36,496 nucleotides of DNA from an uncultured Prevotellaceae bacterium (GCA_902800435.1 CADCEQ010000042.1:1-36496), one strand, 5' to 3'. Positions 22,058 through 30,645 are shown, numbered from the stretch's first letter. Numbers and translations are program-made. The notes: generated by a model from the sequence alone, not told the origin.

Positions 22058-23340
22058 TTCTTCGATTGTCCTACCACAAACTGCGTCATAGCCCCTACCC
22101 CATACTGAAGAGCATCTTCATCGAGGTCGAACTTGTCGCTATGATGCTCGGCCGTGCTGCCCATCTCAGGACTGTTCACTCCCACAAAAACAAATACTGT
22201 GGGGGCCAGCTGGCTGTAAAGGGCAAAGGTCTCTGAACCATACCACACATACTGCGGGTCTGCAATGACACGACCTGGATACAGAGCCTCCAGTTCACGC
22301 TTCGCATAGCGGGTATAGAGACTGTCGTTGACAACTGGCGGCAGGTCGACCTTCATCCTGTCGGTATACCTGACCGTACAGCCATGAGCCGCCGAAACGT
22401 GCTCCGACACGCTCTTCACCAGACTGAGTGCATGCTCACCGGCTGCCTGGTCGAAGAATCGCAGCGAACCGCCAATAAACACCTCATTGGGAATGACGTT
22501 ATACACCTTGCCACCCTCCAGCTGCGTCACACCCAGCGTCACCAGCTTCTCCAAGTCGCGCTGGTTGTTCCAAGCGATGGAGATGGAGGTCAGCACGTCT
22601 GCAGCAGCAAAAACAGGATTGACAGACCTGTCGGGGCGCGACACGTGGCCTCCGCGACCCACGATGTGATAAGCCAGCGTGGCCATACCAGCCATGATGG
22701 GACCTTCCTTCACAAACAACTGCCCGGAGGGAACGTTCGATGCCACATGATTGCCGTAGACGACGTCGAGCTTGACGCCGTCGCGCTGTAGGGCAGCTAT
22801 CATGGGCCGTATGCCAGAATTGCTCTCCTCGCCCTCCTCAAAGAGCAGCACGATGCGTCCACTCAACTCGTTGCGCAAACTGTGCAGTATGCGGGCCGTA
22901 CCAAGCAGGATGGCCATGTGTCCGTCGTGTCCGCATCCCTGCGTGACGCCCTTGTTCTGGCTGACCCATCGCTTCTGCTTTCCCCCGCCGTTGGTGGGAC
23001 TCTCCTCTATGGGCAGACCGTCGATGTCGGTACGCAGTCCGATGCTCTTCCCGCTGCGCCCCGTCTCAAGAATGGCGTAGAAACCCGTGCTCCCAGGAAC
23101 ATCGTGAATCTCGAAGCCGTCCAGTTCCTGAAGCTCTGCCTTCAGGCGCTTCACGGTTTCCATCTCCTGCCCGCTCAGTTCCGGGTGCTGATGGAAATGG
23201 CTGCGGATGCTGCGGATGTAGGAATCCTGCCCGGCAACAAGCCGGCGTACGTCGGCGACTCCCAGTCCTCCCTTGCCCCAGAGGGCAAAGGGAGAAAGGG
23301 ATAACGCCCAGATAAGCAATAGTATTTGAAGTCTGCGCAT
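22051..23340 (-). CDS. Exported M20 family amidohydrolase
   Basis: 429 residues. Signal peptide MRRLQILLLIWALSLSPFAL; its end is encoded by a GC-rich stem-loop repeat (copy D). M20 metal-site residues: GLRTDIDGLPI, QGCGHDGHMAILLG (Cys and His), LLFEEGEESNSG (Glu-Glu), the His of YGNHVASNVPSG, and the C-terminal His in STAEHHSDKFDLDE. The lid/dimerisation domain is at ~205-320 (GRGGHVSRPD). Family members remove acyl groups from amino acids or hydrolyse amide bonds. Secreted form plus neighbouring SusC/SusD and symporter genes suggest processing of an imported acyl-amino acid or peptide in the periplasm. Substrate unknown. Confidence 0.88.
   Translation of the reverse strand: MRRLQILLLIWALSLSPFALWGKGGLGVADVRRLVAGQDSYIRSIRSHFHQHPELSGQEMETVKRLKAELQELDGFEIHDVPGSTGFYAILETGRSGKSIGLRTDIDGLPIEESPTNGGGKQKRWVSQNKGVTQGCGHDGHMAILLGTARILHSLRNELSGRIVLLFEEGEESNSGIRPMIAALQRDGVKLDVVYGNHVASNVPSGQLFVKEGPIMAGMATLAYHIVGRGGHVSRPDRSVNPVFAAADVLTSISIAWNNQRDLEKLVTLGVTQLEGGKVYNVIPNEVFIGGSLRFFDQAAGEHALSLVKSVSEHVSAAHGCTVRYTDRMKVDLPPVVNDSLYTRYAKRELEALYPGRVIADPQYVWYGSETFALYSQLAPTVFVFVGVNSPEMGSTAEHHSDKFDLDEDALQYGVGAMTQFVVGQSKKR
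23257..23294 (-). repeat. GC-rich stem-loop repeat, copy D (intragenic, divergent)
   Basis: On the minus strand CTCCCTTTGCCCTCTGGGGC followed by AAGGGAGGACTGGGAGTC. Arms CTCCCTTTGCCC/GGGCAAGGGAG pair apart from one bulged base. It encodes SPFALWGKGGLGV at the signal-peptide end of the M20 enzyme. Confidence 0.5.
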
Positions 23341-23385
23341 AACGTTTACGTTGGGAGTTCAGTGTACTGTGAGCTTCGAACGGAC

Positions 23386-24996
23386 TTAATAGCCGGGATT
23401 CTGGTCGATGCCCAGCTCCTCGTTGTTCGAGCCGAAGGGGATGGGGAAGCGATAGAAGTGGCCGTTGATGTTCTGGTGCTTCGACTTCAGGAAGCGGTGA
23501 ATGCGGGCAAAGAAGGCGTTCACCACACTGCCGTCCTTGGCTGTAGCACCAACCGTTGCGTACGAGTCATCGTAGTGCTGGAAGTTCTCAACGGTGAGCA
23601 CTGTGCTGATGAGGTTGCGCCAGCGCGTCAGGTTCTGCCAGTGGCGCTGCTCGTAGATGAACTCATACTCCCACTCCTTCTGAATGTCGCTCAGCGTCGG
23701 CGAAGCAATGTCGTGAGCCTTGTCGCCGAAACCGCGTTCACGTATCTTGTTGAGCGGAGTGGCAGCCTCAGCCGAACGTCCCAGCTGTACCAGTGCCTCG
23801 GCCTTGTTGAGCAGCACCTCGGCATAGCGCAGTTCGATGCGGTCTACATAGTTGTACTGGATGCTGGTGTAGACGCTGGTGTTGGTGCTGCGGTCCACGC
23901 CCTTGCCATAGACGGGCAGGGTGACCGGCGGCAGATAGGTATGGACGCTGCCGTCGCGCGGGTCGGTGATGCTGGTGACGATGCTGAACTGCTTGCGCGG
24001 GTCGTCGTCAGGCCAGTTCTTGAAGGTGTGGATGGGCTGTATGTGCACAATCTCCGTCTGCTCCTCGAAAGGATAGGTCCATGCGCAGTGGTCCTGATGG
24101 TTGCCCTGCTGGTCGATGCCGTCGCCCTCATGGTAGATGGTGAATATCTGCTCGGGGCCCCTGCTCTCGTTGGCAATGCCGAAGAGGTCCTTGAACTGAG
24201 GCTGCAGCGAGTAGACGCCCAGCTGATCCAACTTGTCGGCATACTCCACAACCTTTTGCAGGCGCGCCGTGTTCCAGCTCTTGGGTGCAGGGTCAACACG
24301 CGAGGTCTTGATAGCCTCGACCTCTGCCAGCGTCAGCGGATTGCTGGCCCACTGCAGGTACACACGCGACAGCAGAGCGTAGGCGGCACCCTTCGAGGGG
24401 TTGTACTTGGCCGACGGCGTGACGGGCAGTGCCTCGGCAGCCTCGGTCAGGTCCTTTACTATTTGTGTGTAGACGGCATCAATAGGCTGGCGCGCTGTGC
24501 TGACGTCGGCGGTGGTCAGGCGGATGGGCACCTCGCCCCACAACACGACGAGCCATGAGTAGAACAGGCCGCGCGAGAACTTGGCACGGGCTATGGGCTC
24601 AGCCTTCTGGGCCGCCGTCAGCGACTTCGATGCCTCGGTCTTCTCAATGGCATCGTTGACGATGCCGATGCCTGTATAGAGGGCGTTGAACGTCTTCTTG
24701 GCATACGAGCTGGTCTTGTCGTATTTCAATTCCACCATCTTGGTGACGTCGTCTTCCTCGTTGCCCAGATACGAGGTGCCCAGTTCCGTAGGCGTGTCGA
24801 CCATCGAGGTGAAGGTCGAGCTGAGGGTCTGGTACGGGCGATAGGCGCCATTGATCAGTGCATACACGTCATCCTGCGTCTTGATCACATCTTCTTCACC
24901 AATGACGTTGTTGTCGTCATCATTGCTACTGCACGATGTCTGCCCCAGCGTAATGGCGGCAGCAAGCAGTGCTGAATACAGATAGTTCTTTTTCAT
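23386..24996 (-). CDS. SusD/RagB-type surface nutrient-binding lipoprotein
   Basis: 536 residues. Lipoprotein signal MKKNYLYSALLAAAITLGQTSC with acidic residues after the Cys (SSNDDDNN), as in Bacteroidetes surface-exported lipoproteins. SusD-type helical repeats are visible: NALYTGIGIVNDAIEK, IARAKFSRGLFYSWLVVLWG, KGAAYALLSRVYLQWA, ELRYAEVLLNKAEALVQLGR, and the C-terminal YEFIYEQRHWQNLTRWR. It captures ligand and lids the SusC transporter encoded 57 nt upstream. The ligand cannot be named; the operon has no glycosidase, so a peptide or amino-acid derivative is as likely as a glycan. Confidence 0.95.
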   Translation of the reverse strand: MKKNYLYSALLAAAITLGQTSCSSNDDDNNVIGEEDVIKTQDDVYALINGAYRPYQTLSSTFTSMVDTPTELGTSYLGNEEDDVTKMVELKYDKTSSYAKKTFNALYTGIGIVNDAIEKTEASKSLTAAQKAEPIARAKFSRGLFYSWLVVLWGEVPIRLTTADVSTARQPIDAVYTQIVKDLTEAAEALPVTPSAKYNPSKGAAYALLSRVYLQWASNPLTLAEVEAIKTSRVDPAPKSWNTARLQKVVEYADKLDQLGVYSLQPQFKDLFGIANESRGPEQIFTIYHEGDGIDQQGNHQDHCAWTYPFEEQTEIVHIQPIHTFKNWPDDDPRKQFSIVTSITDPRDGSVHTYLPPVTLPVYGKGVDRSTNTSVYTSIQYNYVDRIELRYAEVLLNKAEALVQLGRSAEAATPLNKIRERGFGDKAHDIASPTLSDIQKEWEYEFIYEQRHWQNLTRWRNLISTVLTVENFQHYDDSYATVGATAKDGSVVNAFFARIHRFLKSKHQNINGHFYRFPIPFGSNNEELGIDQNPGY

Positions 24997-25053
24997 GTTA
25001 CAATCTCCTTTTTTACTTTAATTGTTAATACTATAATTGTTTGTTATATGGTC

Positions 25054-28023
25054 TTAGAAATTGATTTCTGCTCCTACCGAGAAGGTGCGGCTCTTGGGGT
25101 AGGCCCCGCGGTCGATGCCCGTCTCCAGTTCAGGGTCGTAGCCCTTATAGCCGGTGATGGTGAGCAGGTTCTGCCCGCTGACGGTCAGCCGTACGCTCTT
25201 TGCCGCCCGCCGCAGGGGCAGGGTGTAGCCTATCGTCACGTTTTGCAGTTTCAGATAGCTGGCATCCTCAACATAGCGGCCGTCCAAATAGCTCGTAGCC
25301 CACGAGCCTGTGATGGCAGGCACGTCCGTACTGGGGTTGGCGGGCGTCCAGCTGTCGCTGACGTAGGCCAGAGCGTTATAGCTGCCCAGCGGCGTGTCCA
25401 GGGCCCGGCGCAGCAGGTTCACGTTCTGCGCACCGTGCGAGCCTTTCAGCGACAGGGCTGCGTCCCAGCGCTCCCAGTGCAGGGAGGTAGAAATGCCGTA
25501 GAAGAAGTCGGGCTGGTGGCTGCCCAGGATGGTCTGCTCGCCCAGCAGCACCTTGCCGTTCTGAGGGTCGATGCCGAGGAATTCGTAGCCGTAGAAGGAG
25601 CCCACGGGCTCGCCCTCGCGGAGTATGCTCTCGCGCAACTCGCCGCTGTAGAGCGACTTGACGTCCGACGACATCTTGACCAGCTCGTTGTGGTTATGGG
25701 TGATGTTGCCGTTCACAGTCCACAGCAGATTGCTGCGCTGCAGCAAGACGGCGTCAACGCTCAGCTCAATGCCCCGGTTGACCACGTTGCCGGCGTTCAT
25801 GAGCTGCGTGGTGAGTCCCGTCGACGAATTGACGGGCAGGTAGAGCAGCAGGTCGCTGGTCTTCTTGTAGTAGTAGTCGACCACCACATTGAGGCGGCCC
25901 TGCCAGAAGCCTGCAACCAGGCCGGCGTTCCAGCTGACGGTGGTCTCCCATTTCAGGTTCGAGTTGCCCAGGTTGCCTTTCGAGTAGGCCGTCTGCCCGC
26001 CATAGCTGCTGGCCGTGTAGCTCGCTGCATACTCGTAGTCGCCTATCTCTTGGTTGCCCACACTTCCCACGCTGGCGCGCAGCTTGAGGGTGGTGAGCGG
26101 CTCAGCCTCCGAGAGGAAGGGCTCGCGGTCAACGTTCCACGACAAGCCCAACGAGGGGAAGTAGCCCCAGCGGTTGGCCTTCGAGAACCGGCTGGAGTGG
26201 TCGGCTCGGAAGGTGGCTGTGGCGTTGTAGCGGCCCGCCAGCGTATAGTTCACGCGGCTTATCAGCGAGTTCAGCGTAGCTTTGGTCTGCCCGGAGCTCG
26301 GCGTATAGACGTGCGAGCCGTCGCCAAGGTTGTTATACCCCAAGTCCTCGTTCGTATAGCGCGACGTGGTGCTCAGGTTGAAGTTGGTCTGCGTGGTCTG
26401 AATGGTGTAGCCCACCAAGCCGCTCAGATAGTGACTGTCGCCCAGCTGCTTCTCGTAGTCGAGGGTCAGCTCGCCCTGCACCACCTGGTTCTGCCTGTGG
26501 CCGATGGAGCCAACGCCTCCTTCGTTCAGTCCCAATGCGGTGTACGAGGGTGCGAAATAGTTCTGCGTTATGTCGGTCTGATTGGCACCGGCAGCCGCCT
26601 TGGCCGTCAGTCCCTCAGCCACCTGGTAGCGCAGCGCGGCGTTTACCAGAGCATAGTTGGTCAGCGTCTCGGCCGTCGTGTTCTCCAGGTCCGACACGGG
26701 GTTGGCTGCCGTACCGTTCAGCTTGAAGTAGGCGTTCTCGTAGGGGTTGGTGTAATTATAGTTACCGTCAGCCGTCCGCACGGGCACCACCGGCGGCATG
26801 AAGAGCGCGTAGGTCAGCGAGTTGGTGATGCCTGCCGAGTAGGGCGAAGAGAAGTAGTTCACGGGCTCCGTAGTGCTCAGGGCGTGCTGCTTCGTCTTTC
26901 CCAGCGTCGACGACAGCGTCACGCGGAAACACTCCGACAATTGGTGCTCGATGTTCGCACGCAGGTTGTAGCGCTGGAAGTCTGAGTTGAGCACGATGCC
27001 CTGCTGGTCGGTGTAGTTGCCCGAAAGCAGGAAGCGCGTCTTCTCGCTGCCGCCGCTGATGCTCAGCTCGTGAATCTGGCTGACTCCTGAGCGCAGCACC
27101 TCCGACTGCCAGTCGGTGCCCTCGCCCAGTGAGGCTATGTCGGCGTCGGAATAGCCGCCGCGATTGCCGAAGTAGCCCTTCTCCATACGGGCCCATTCCG
27201 CAGCGTTCAGCAGGTCGAGCTTCTTGGCCGCAGTACTGACCGAAACGGTGGCCTTATAGCGCACGGCTGTCTCGTCGCGGCGCCCCTTCTTGGTAGAGAT
27301 GATGATGACGCCATTGGCCCCGCGCGAACCGTAGATGGCGGTGGCCGACACGTCCTTCAGCACCTCAATGCGCTCAATGTCGCTCGGATTGATGAACGAC
27401 AGCGGGTCGAGCGTGCTCTCAATGCTGCCGATGCCCGTCTTCTGCGAACTGCCGTCCACCTGATAGATAAAGCCGTCGATAACATACAGCGGATTGTTGC
27501 TCGCGTTGACAGAGTTTCCGCCACGTATGCGGATGGTGCTGCCGGCGCCGGGCTGACCGCTCGCCGTCACGTCAAGCCCCGCCACAATGCCGCCGATGGC
27601 AGCGTCAAGAGTGGGCGCGGGGGCAATCTCAATCTTCTCACTGCCTATCGTCGCCACACTGCCCGTCAGCTGCGTGCGCTGCTGGGTGCCGTAGCCCACA
27701 ACCACCAGCTCGTTCAGGCGCCGCGTCTGCTCGTGCAGGCTGATGCTCACCACCGAGTCGCGCTCGCCTATCTTCACCTCCTGGCTCTCGTAGCCCATAT
27801 ACCTCACGCTGATGTCTGAGGGGAACGAGGCAATGTCAATATGGAAGCGACACTCCGCGTCGGTCACGGCCTCCACCTTATTATTACGTAGAACAGACGC
27901 CCCCACTATAGCCTCGCCCGTCCTGGCATCGGCCACCCGTCCGTTAACAGGTGAAGCCGATGCCCAGTCCGTTACAACAATGACAAAAGCGAGTGTGGCT
28001 GATATCCTCTCAATAATCTTCAT
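25054..28023 (-). CDS. SusC/RagA-type TonB-linked outer-membrane transporter
   Basis: 989 residues. Signal peptide (~1-23), an N-terminal carboxypeptidase-D-like domain (VNGRVADARTGEAIVGASVL, ~26-45, through ISLHEQ), TonB box region LNELVVVGYGTQQRTQLTGSV written in part (~108-125), a plug with IRIRGGNSVNASNNPLYVID and DIERIEVLKDVSATAIYGSR, then a long barrel ending FSVGAEINF. It forms the energised channel of the SusCD pair. First gene of a six-gene minus-strand operon with its own promoter at 28074-28104. Confidence 0.96.
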   Translation of the reverse strand: MKIIERISATLAFVIVVTDWASASPVNGRVADARTGEAIVGASVLRNNKVEAVTDAECRFHIDIASFPSDISVRYMGYESQEVKIGERDSVVSISLHEQTRRLNELVVVGYGTQQRTQLTGSVATIGSEKIEIAPAPTLDAAIGGIVAGLDVTASGQPGAGSTIRIRGGNSVNASNNPLYVIDGFIYQVDGSSQKTGIGSIESTLDPLSFINPSDIERIEVLKDVSATAIYGSRGANGVIIISTKKGRRDETAVRYKATVSVSTAAKKLDLLNAAEWARMEKGYFGNRGGYSDADIASLGEGTDWQSEVLRSGVSQIHELSISGGSEKTRFLLSGNYTDQQGIVLNSDFQRYNLRANIEHQLSECFRVTLSSTLGKTKQHALSTTEPVNYFSSPYSAGITNSLTYALFMPPVVPVRTADGNYNYTNPYENAYFKLNGTAANPVSDLENTTAETLTNYALVNAALRYQVAEGLTAKAAAGANQTDITQNYFAPSYTALGLNEGGVGSIGHRQNQVVQGELTLDYEKQLGDSHYLSGLVGYTIQTTQTNFNLSTTSRYTNEDLGYNNLGDGSHVYTPSSGQTKATLNSLISRVNYTLAGRYNATATFRADHSSRFSKANRWGYFPSLGLSWNVDREPFLSEAEPLTTLKLRASVGSVGNQEIGDYEYAASYTASSYGGQTAYSKGNLGNSNLKWETTVSWNAGLVAGFWQGRLNVVVDYYYKKTSDLLLYLPVNSSTGLTTQLMNAGNVVNRGIELSVDAVLLQRSNLLWTVNGNITHNHNELVKMSSDVKSLYSGELRESILREGEPVGSFYGYEFLGIDPQNGKVLLGEQTILGSHQPDFFYGISTSLHWERWDAALSLKGSHGAQNVNLLRRALDTPLGSYNALAYVSDSWTPANPSTDVPAITGSWATSYLDGRYVEDASYLKLQNVTIGYTLPLRRAAKSVRLTVSGQNLLTITGYKGYDPELETGIDRGAYPKSRTFSVGAEINF

Positions 28024-28073
28024 ACCTTTATCTGAATATACTTCTTTTTTATTCGTCTTTCGTTTCGACGGTG

Positions 28074-28104
28074 CAAAGGTACGGCGGTTTCTTCACTCCC
28101 ACAA
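28074..28104 (-). promoter_or_regulatory. Promoter of SusCD operon
   Basis: -33 TTGT (28104-28101), 19-nt spacer and -7 TACCTTTG (28081-28074) on the minus strand, about 50 nt before the ATG. Confidence 0.75.
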
Positions 28105-28236
28105 TAACCCTTCTGCGGCATTTCGCATACCAAACATTTAGGATGCGAAGCCTCCTAACATTCACATCCACTTGAATGTTAAGCAATTACAAAAAAAGAA
28201 AGAACAATTCCTAACAGCTTGACTGATAACATAAAA

Positions 28237-28290
28237 TTTGCGCCGACCAAACTCCCGGTCTGCTCCGAGCAGACTCTGCGTTTGCTCCGA
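28237..28290. repeat. 54-bp intergenic repeat, copy 2
   Basis: Ungapped match to 8896-8949 (42/54 by my count). Shared core CTCCGAGCA and GCGTTTGCTCCG. It contains GTCTGCT-CCG-AGCAGAC. Also between divergent genes. Confidence 0.8.
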
Positions 28291-28376
28291 ATACCTTCGG
28301 CCTGAATCAACCTGAAAGAAAGCAAAGCTGTCAACCAAAATCAGTACACCTCATTTTAAAGAAAATCCCAGAATCG

Positions 28377-28408
28377 TTTGTCGGTTCGGGGATTTTTGCG
28401 TATATTTG
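28377..28408 (+). promoter_or_regulatory. Promoter of antitoxin-like gene
   Basis: -33 TTTG (28377-28380), 20-nt spacer, -7 TATATTTG (28401-28408), 27 nt before the ATG at 28436. Confidence 0.8.
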
Positions 28409-28435
28409 CAGCCGAAAGAACAAAAAGACAAAAAT

Positions 28436-28699
28436 ATGAATGCTGTATCACTCAACAATTTATGGAGTTACCTCGAAGGGTTGTCGCTTACGGCCAGTAA
28501 CCGCCGTTGGCTGGGCGAAAGACTCATTGAGGCATCTGCAACTCAAGCTTCTTCTTCCTCAGAAGAGATGAAGCAAAAGAAGCTCGATTCTCTTTTTGGC
28601 ATCTGGGCTGACAGCCCTGACGGCGAAAAAATTGAGCGTACAATTATGGAAAGTCGCAAGGCTGATTATGAACGCGAATTGGTTTCAATGGACGAATAG
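28436..28699 (+). CDS. VapB-like antitoxin of a degraded toxin-antitoxin pair
   Basis: 87 residues from the ATG at 28436, which follows the promoter by a normal distance. The sequence is helical and charged: LWSYLEGLSLTASNRRWLGE, then KKLDSLFGIWADSPDGEKIE and a tail RKADYERELVSMDE. Short proteins of this kind, with the LFGIW and Glu/Asp-rich tail, precede PIN-domain toxins in Bacteroidales. The next frame, 9 nt downstream, starts MAKKYLLDTNICVFCMR, the beginning of a VapC-like toxin that is now frameshifted. The antitoxin itself appears intact. Assignment rests mainly on context. Confidence 0.75.
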   Translation: MNAVSLNNLWSYLEGLSLTASNRRWLGERLIEASATQASSSSEEMKQKKLDSLFGIWADSPDGEKIERTIMESRKADYERELVSMDE

Positions 28700-28708
28700 A
28701 CGCGACCT

Positions 28709-29134
28709 ATGGCAAAGAAATATCTGCTTGACACAAACATTTGTGTATTCTGCATGCGGGTAAGTTTGAGATGAACCGCAAGATTAAGCTTGTAGGTATT
28801 AACAATTGTTACCTGTCGGAAATCACGGTAGCGGAACCATATTATGGAGCAGAAAACAGCGACAATCCTATGAAGACTATGCGAGAAACGGAAGATTTTG
28901 TCAGTTTGTTCCATGTTATCCCCCTTTGGTAAATCGCTTCACGTATTTGGCAAGGAAAAGGCCTACTTGACTTCTATAGGTAAAAAGATAGAGAACTTTG
29001 ATATGGCTATTGGCTCCACCGCTTTACAGAATAAGATGGTGATGGTGTCAGACAATACAGATCATCTTGGCCGCATTCGTGGCATTGAGATAGAAAATTG
29101 GAAAATTGAAGAACCCAAGGTGGAGACAAATTAG
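28709..29134 (+). pseudogene. VapC-like PIN-domain toxin, two compensating frameshifts
   Basis: Reading through two shifts gives MAKKYLLDTNICVFCMR / GKFEMNRKIKLVGINNCYLS ... ITVAEPYYGAENSDNP ... LFHVIP / FGKSLHVFGKEKAYLTSIGK ... NFDMAIGSTALQNKMVMVSD ... IRGIEIENW. This is a complete ~141-residue VapC: first Asp in LLDTN, Glu in VAEPYYG, Asp in NFDMAIG and SDN. A missing base near 28757-28760 (GGG run) breaks the frame after CMR, and an extra C in a five-C run near 28917-28921 restores the original frame. As sequenced, no full toxin is made. Both indels lie in short homopolymers, so sequencing error is possible. Confidence 0.85.
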
Positions 29135-29140
29135 TGACAT

Positions 29141-29305
29141 AATACCGACGGTGTGGTGAACATTGTTGACGCGGCCAACCTCATCAGCCACTTGGCAGGA
29201 CATGCCCCCGATGGCTTCAATCTTAAGGCTGCCAACGTGAACAATGACGAGGCGGTTGACTCTGCCGATGTTGAAGAGCTTAAAAAGCTGATTTTGAATA
29301 AGTAA
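29141..29305 (+). pseudogene. Dockerin-like C-terminal fragment without a parent gene
   Basis: An open stretch ending in TAA encodes NTDGVVNIVDAANLISHLAG, then FNLKAANVNNDEAVDSADVE and ELKKLILNK. It has the two EF-hand-like halves of a type I dockerin (NTDGVVNIVD and NVNNDEAVDSAD, each followed by a helix). No start codon or upstream coding sequence of the same protein exists; the preceding bases belong to the VapC remnant. It is therefore the orphaned end of a secreted protein, left by deletion or insertion. Confidence 0.75.
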
Positions 29306-29312
29306 TCCGACG

Positions 29313-30620
29313 TCAGATATTGCGCATGCGCTCCACCTGCTGGCGCACGACCTCGAGGGTGGTGGTGTCGGTAGCGAAGACGGAGTTCAGGCCCTGGGCC
29401 TCCTGGGCGGGGTCGCCGGTGTAGTCGTCGCCAACCTGCCACTGCTCGTGACTGGGCTGGGCAAAACCGCCCCAACCCCAGAAGTTGCAGCCGGCGAACT
29501 TTCCGCCCTGCTCGGCATTGTCGGCCACGAGCGAGAAGACATAACGATAGTAGCCGTCGCGCCCGACGGTGGGCGTGCCCTGTGCGAACTTGAAACCGTC
29601 GCGGGGATAGCCGAACTCCTCCATCACGAGGGGCTTTCCGATGCGTTCGCAGATGGCGAGGTGGCGGTCGATGTAGTCCTTGGTGTTGCTGCAGGCAATG
29701 GGCAGCATCTCGACGAGCGAGTCGGGCTTCACCCAGCTCCAGTTGTAGGGCCATAGGTGGACGTTGCAGTAGTCGACATTCGCGTCGGCACAGATGCGCT
29801 CCCACGTGCCGTAGTCGTTCTCGCAGCCCCATGCGCCCTCGCTTCCGATGGAGATGAGGTGGTTCTGGTCGAGGTGGCGTATAAGGGCTGCTGCCTCGCC
29901 AATCCAGTGCTCGAAGGCGGGCAGAGCGTCGCGCGAGAAGGCGCGCGGCTCGTTGCCTATCTGCCACGACATGATGGCTGGGTCGTCGGTGTACTTCAGG
30001 CCGGTGTAGCGGTTGGTCCGGCCGACGATGAATTGCACGTAGTCGTAGAATAGCTGGTGGGCGCGCTCGTTGGTGGCATACTTGCTCATGGCCTGCATGA
30101 AGGCCGGATAGCCAGCGTCGTCAGGGCGCGGCTGGGGCCCCTCGCCGGCATGCTCGAGATAGAAACCGTAGCCCCCACTCCACTCCCACGAGTTGTTCAG
30201 GTAGAGCACGGCCACCATGCCCCGCTTGCCCATCTCCATGAGCAGGAAGTCGAGTCCGGCAAGGATGGTGTCGTTGTAGACGCCGGGACTGACCTGCAGC
30301 GTAGGCTCAACCTTGGTCTTGACGCCTCGCTGGCCGTCGCTGCCTACGAGTATGCGCAGGTTGTCGATGCCCATGCGCTTCATCTCGTCGAGCTCGCGGG
30401 TGAGGCGTTCCTGGTTGCCTCCCTGCCCCGTGGAGCCGAGGATGGCGCCGTACCAGAAGTTGGTGCCTACGTAGTAATAAGGCTTGCCGTCGCGCTCGAA
30501 GTGGCCGTCCTTGACGGTGACGAAGGGCGACTGCTTGGCAGCCGTACAGGCGGTGAGGGCTGCGGTGGCGCCGCAACACAGCAGACAGGTGGTGATGAGG
30601 GTTAGTAGCTTGGTTTTCAT
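29313..30620 (-). CDS. GH5 (probably subfamily 7) beta-mannanase-like lipoprotein
   Basis: 435 residues. Signal peptide with lipobox LTAC near Cys25 (an earlier CC also exists). The (beta/alpha)8 barrel shows VGTNFWYGAIL (~51-61), LRILVGSDG, YLNNSWEWSGGYGFY, the acid/base Glu224 in SWQIGNEPR, VHLWPYNWSW, and the nucleophile Glu335 in VMEEFGYPRD, then CNFWGWGG. These motifs match endo-1,4-beta-mannosidases of GH5_7. It would cut mannan or glucomannan outside the cell or in the periplasm. The sugar-kinase gene lies 25 nt upstream on the same strand, so the two are probably co-transcribed. Confidence 0.92.
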   Translation of the reverse strand: MKTKLLTLITTCLLCCGATAALTACTAAKQSPFVTVKDGHFERDGKPYYYVGTNFWYGAILGSTGQGGNQERLTRELDEMKRMGIDNLRILVGSDGQRGVKTKVEPTLQVSPGVYNDTILAGLDFLLMEMGKRGMVAVLYLNNSWEWSGGYGFYLEHAGEGPQPRPDDAGYPAFMQAMSKYATNERAHQLFYDYVQFIVGRTNRYTGLKYTDDPAIMSWQIGNEPRAFSRDALPAFEHWIGEAAALIRHLDQNHLISIGSEGAWGCENDYGTWERICADANVDYCNVHLWPYNWSWVKPDSLVEMLPIACSNTKDYIDRHLAICERIGKPLVMEEFGYPRDGFKFAQGTPTVGRDGYYRYVFSLVADNAEQGGKFAGCNFWGWGGFAQPSHEQWQVGDDYTGDPAQEAQGLNSVFATDTTTLEVVRQQVERMRNI

Positions 30621-30645
30621 AGAGTTTGCTATTTGTTGTTTATTG

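Larger units (their letters stand above)
28024..28435. other. Divergent intergenic region
   Basis: No gene seen. It holds the SusC promoter (28074-28104, minus), the 54-bp repeat copy 2 (28237-28290) and the promoter of the antitoxin-like gene (28377-28408, plus). The stretch 28110-28230 is AT-rich without a signal I recognise. Confidence 0.75.

Noticed and set aside
25048..26985. Long plus-strand open frame (645 codons) and similar long antisense frames at 9397-11028 (-) and 7413-8765 (+)
   Set aside because: They lie opposite SusC, GH43 and the thioredoxin-fold gene, have no promoter or homology, and arise from the GC-rich third-position bias of the real genes.
28741..28932. Independent small gene in the VapC region
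   Set aside because: It is the middle third of the frameshifted PIN toxin, continuous in homology with the frames before and after it.
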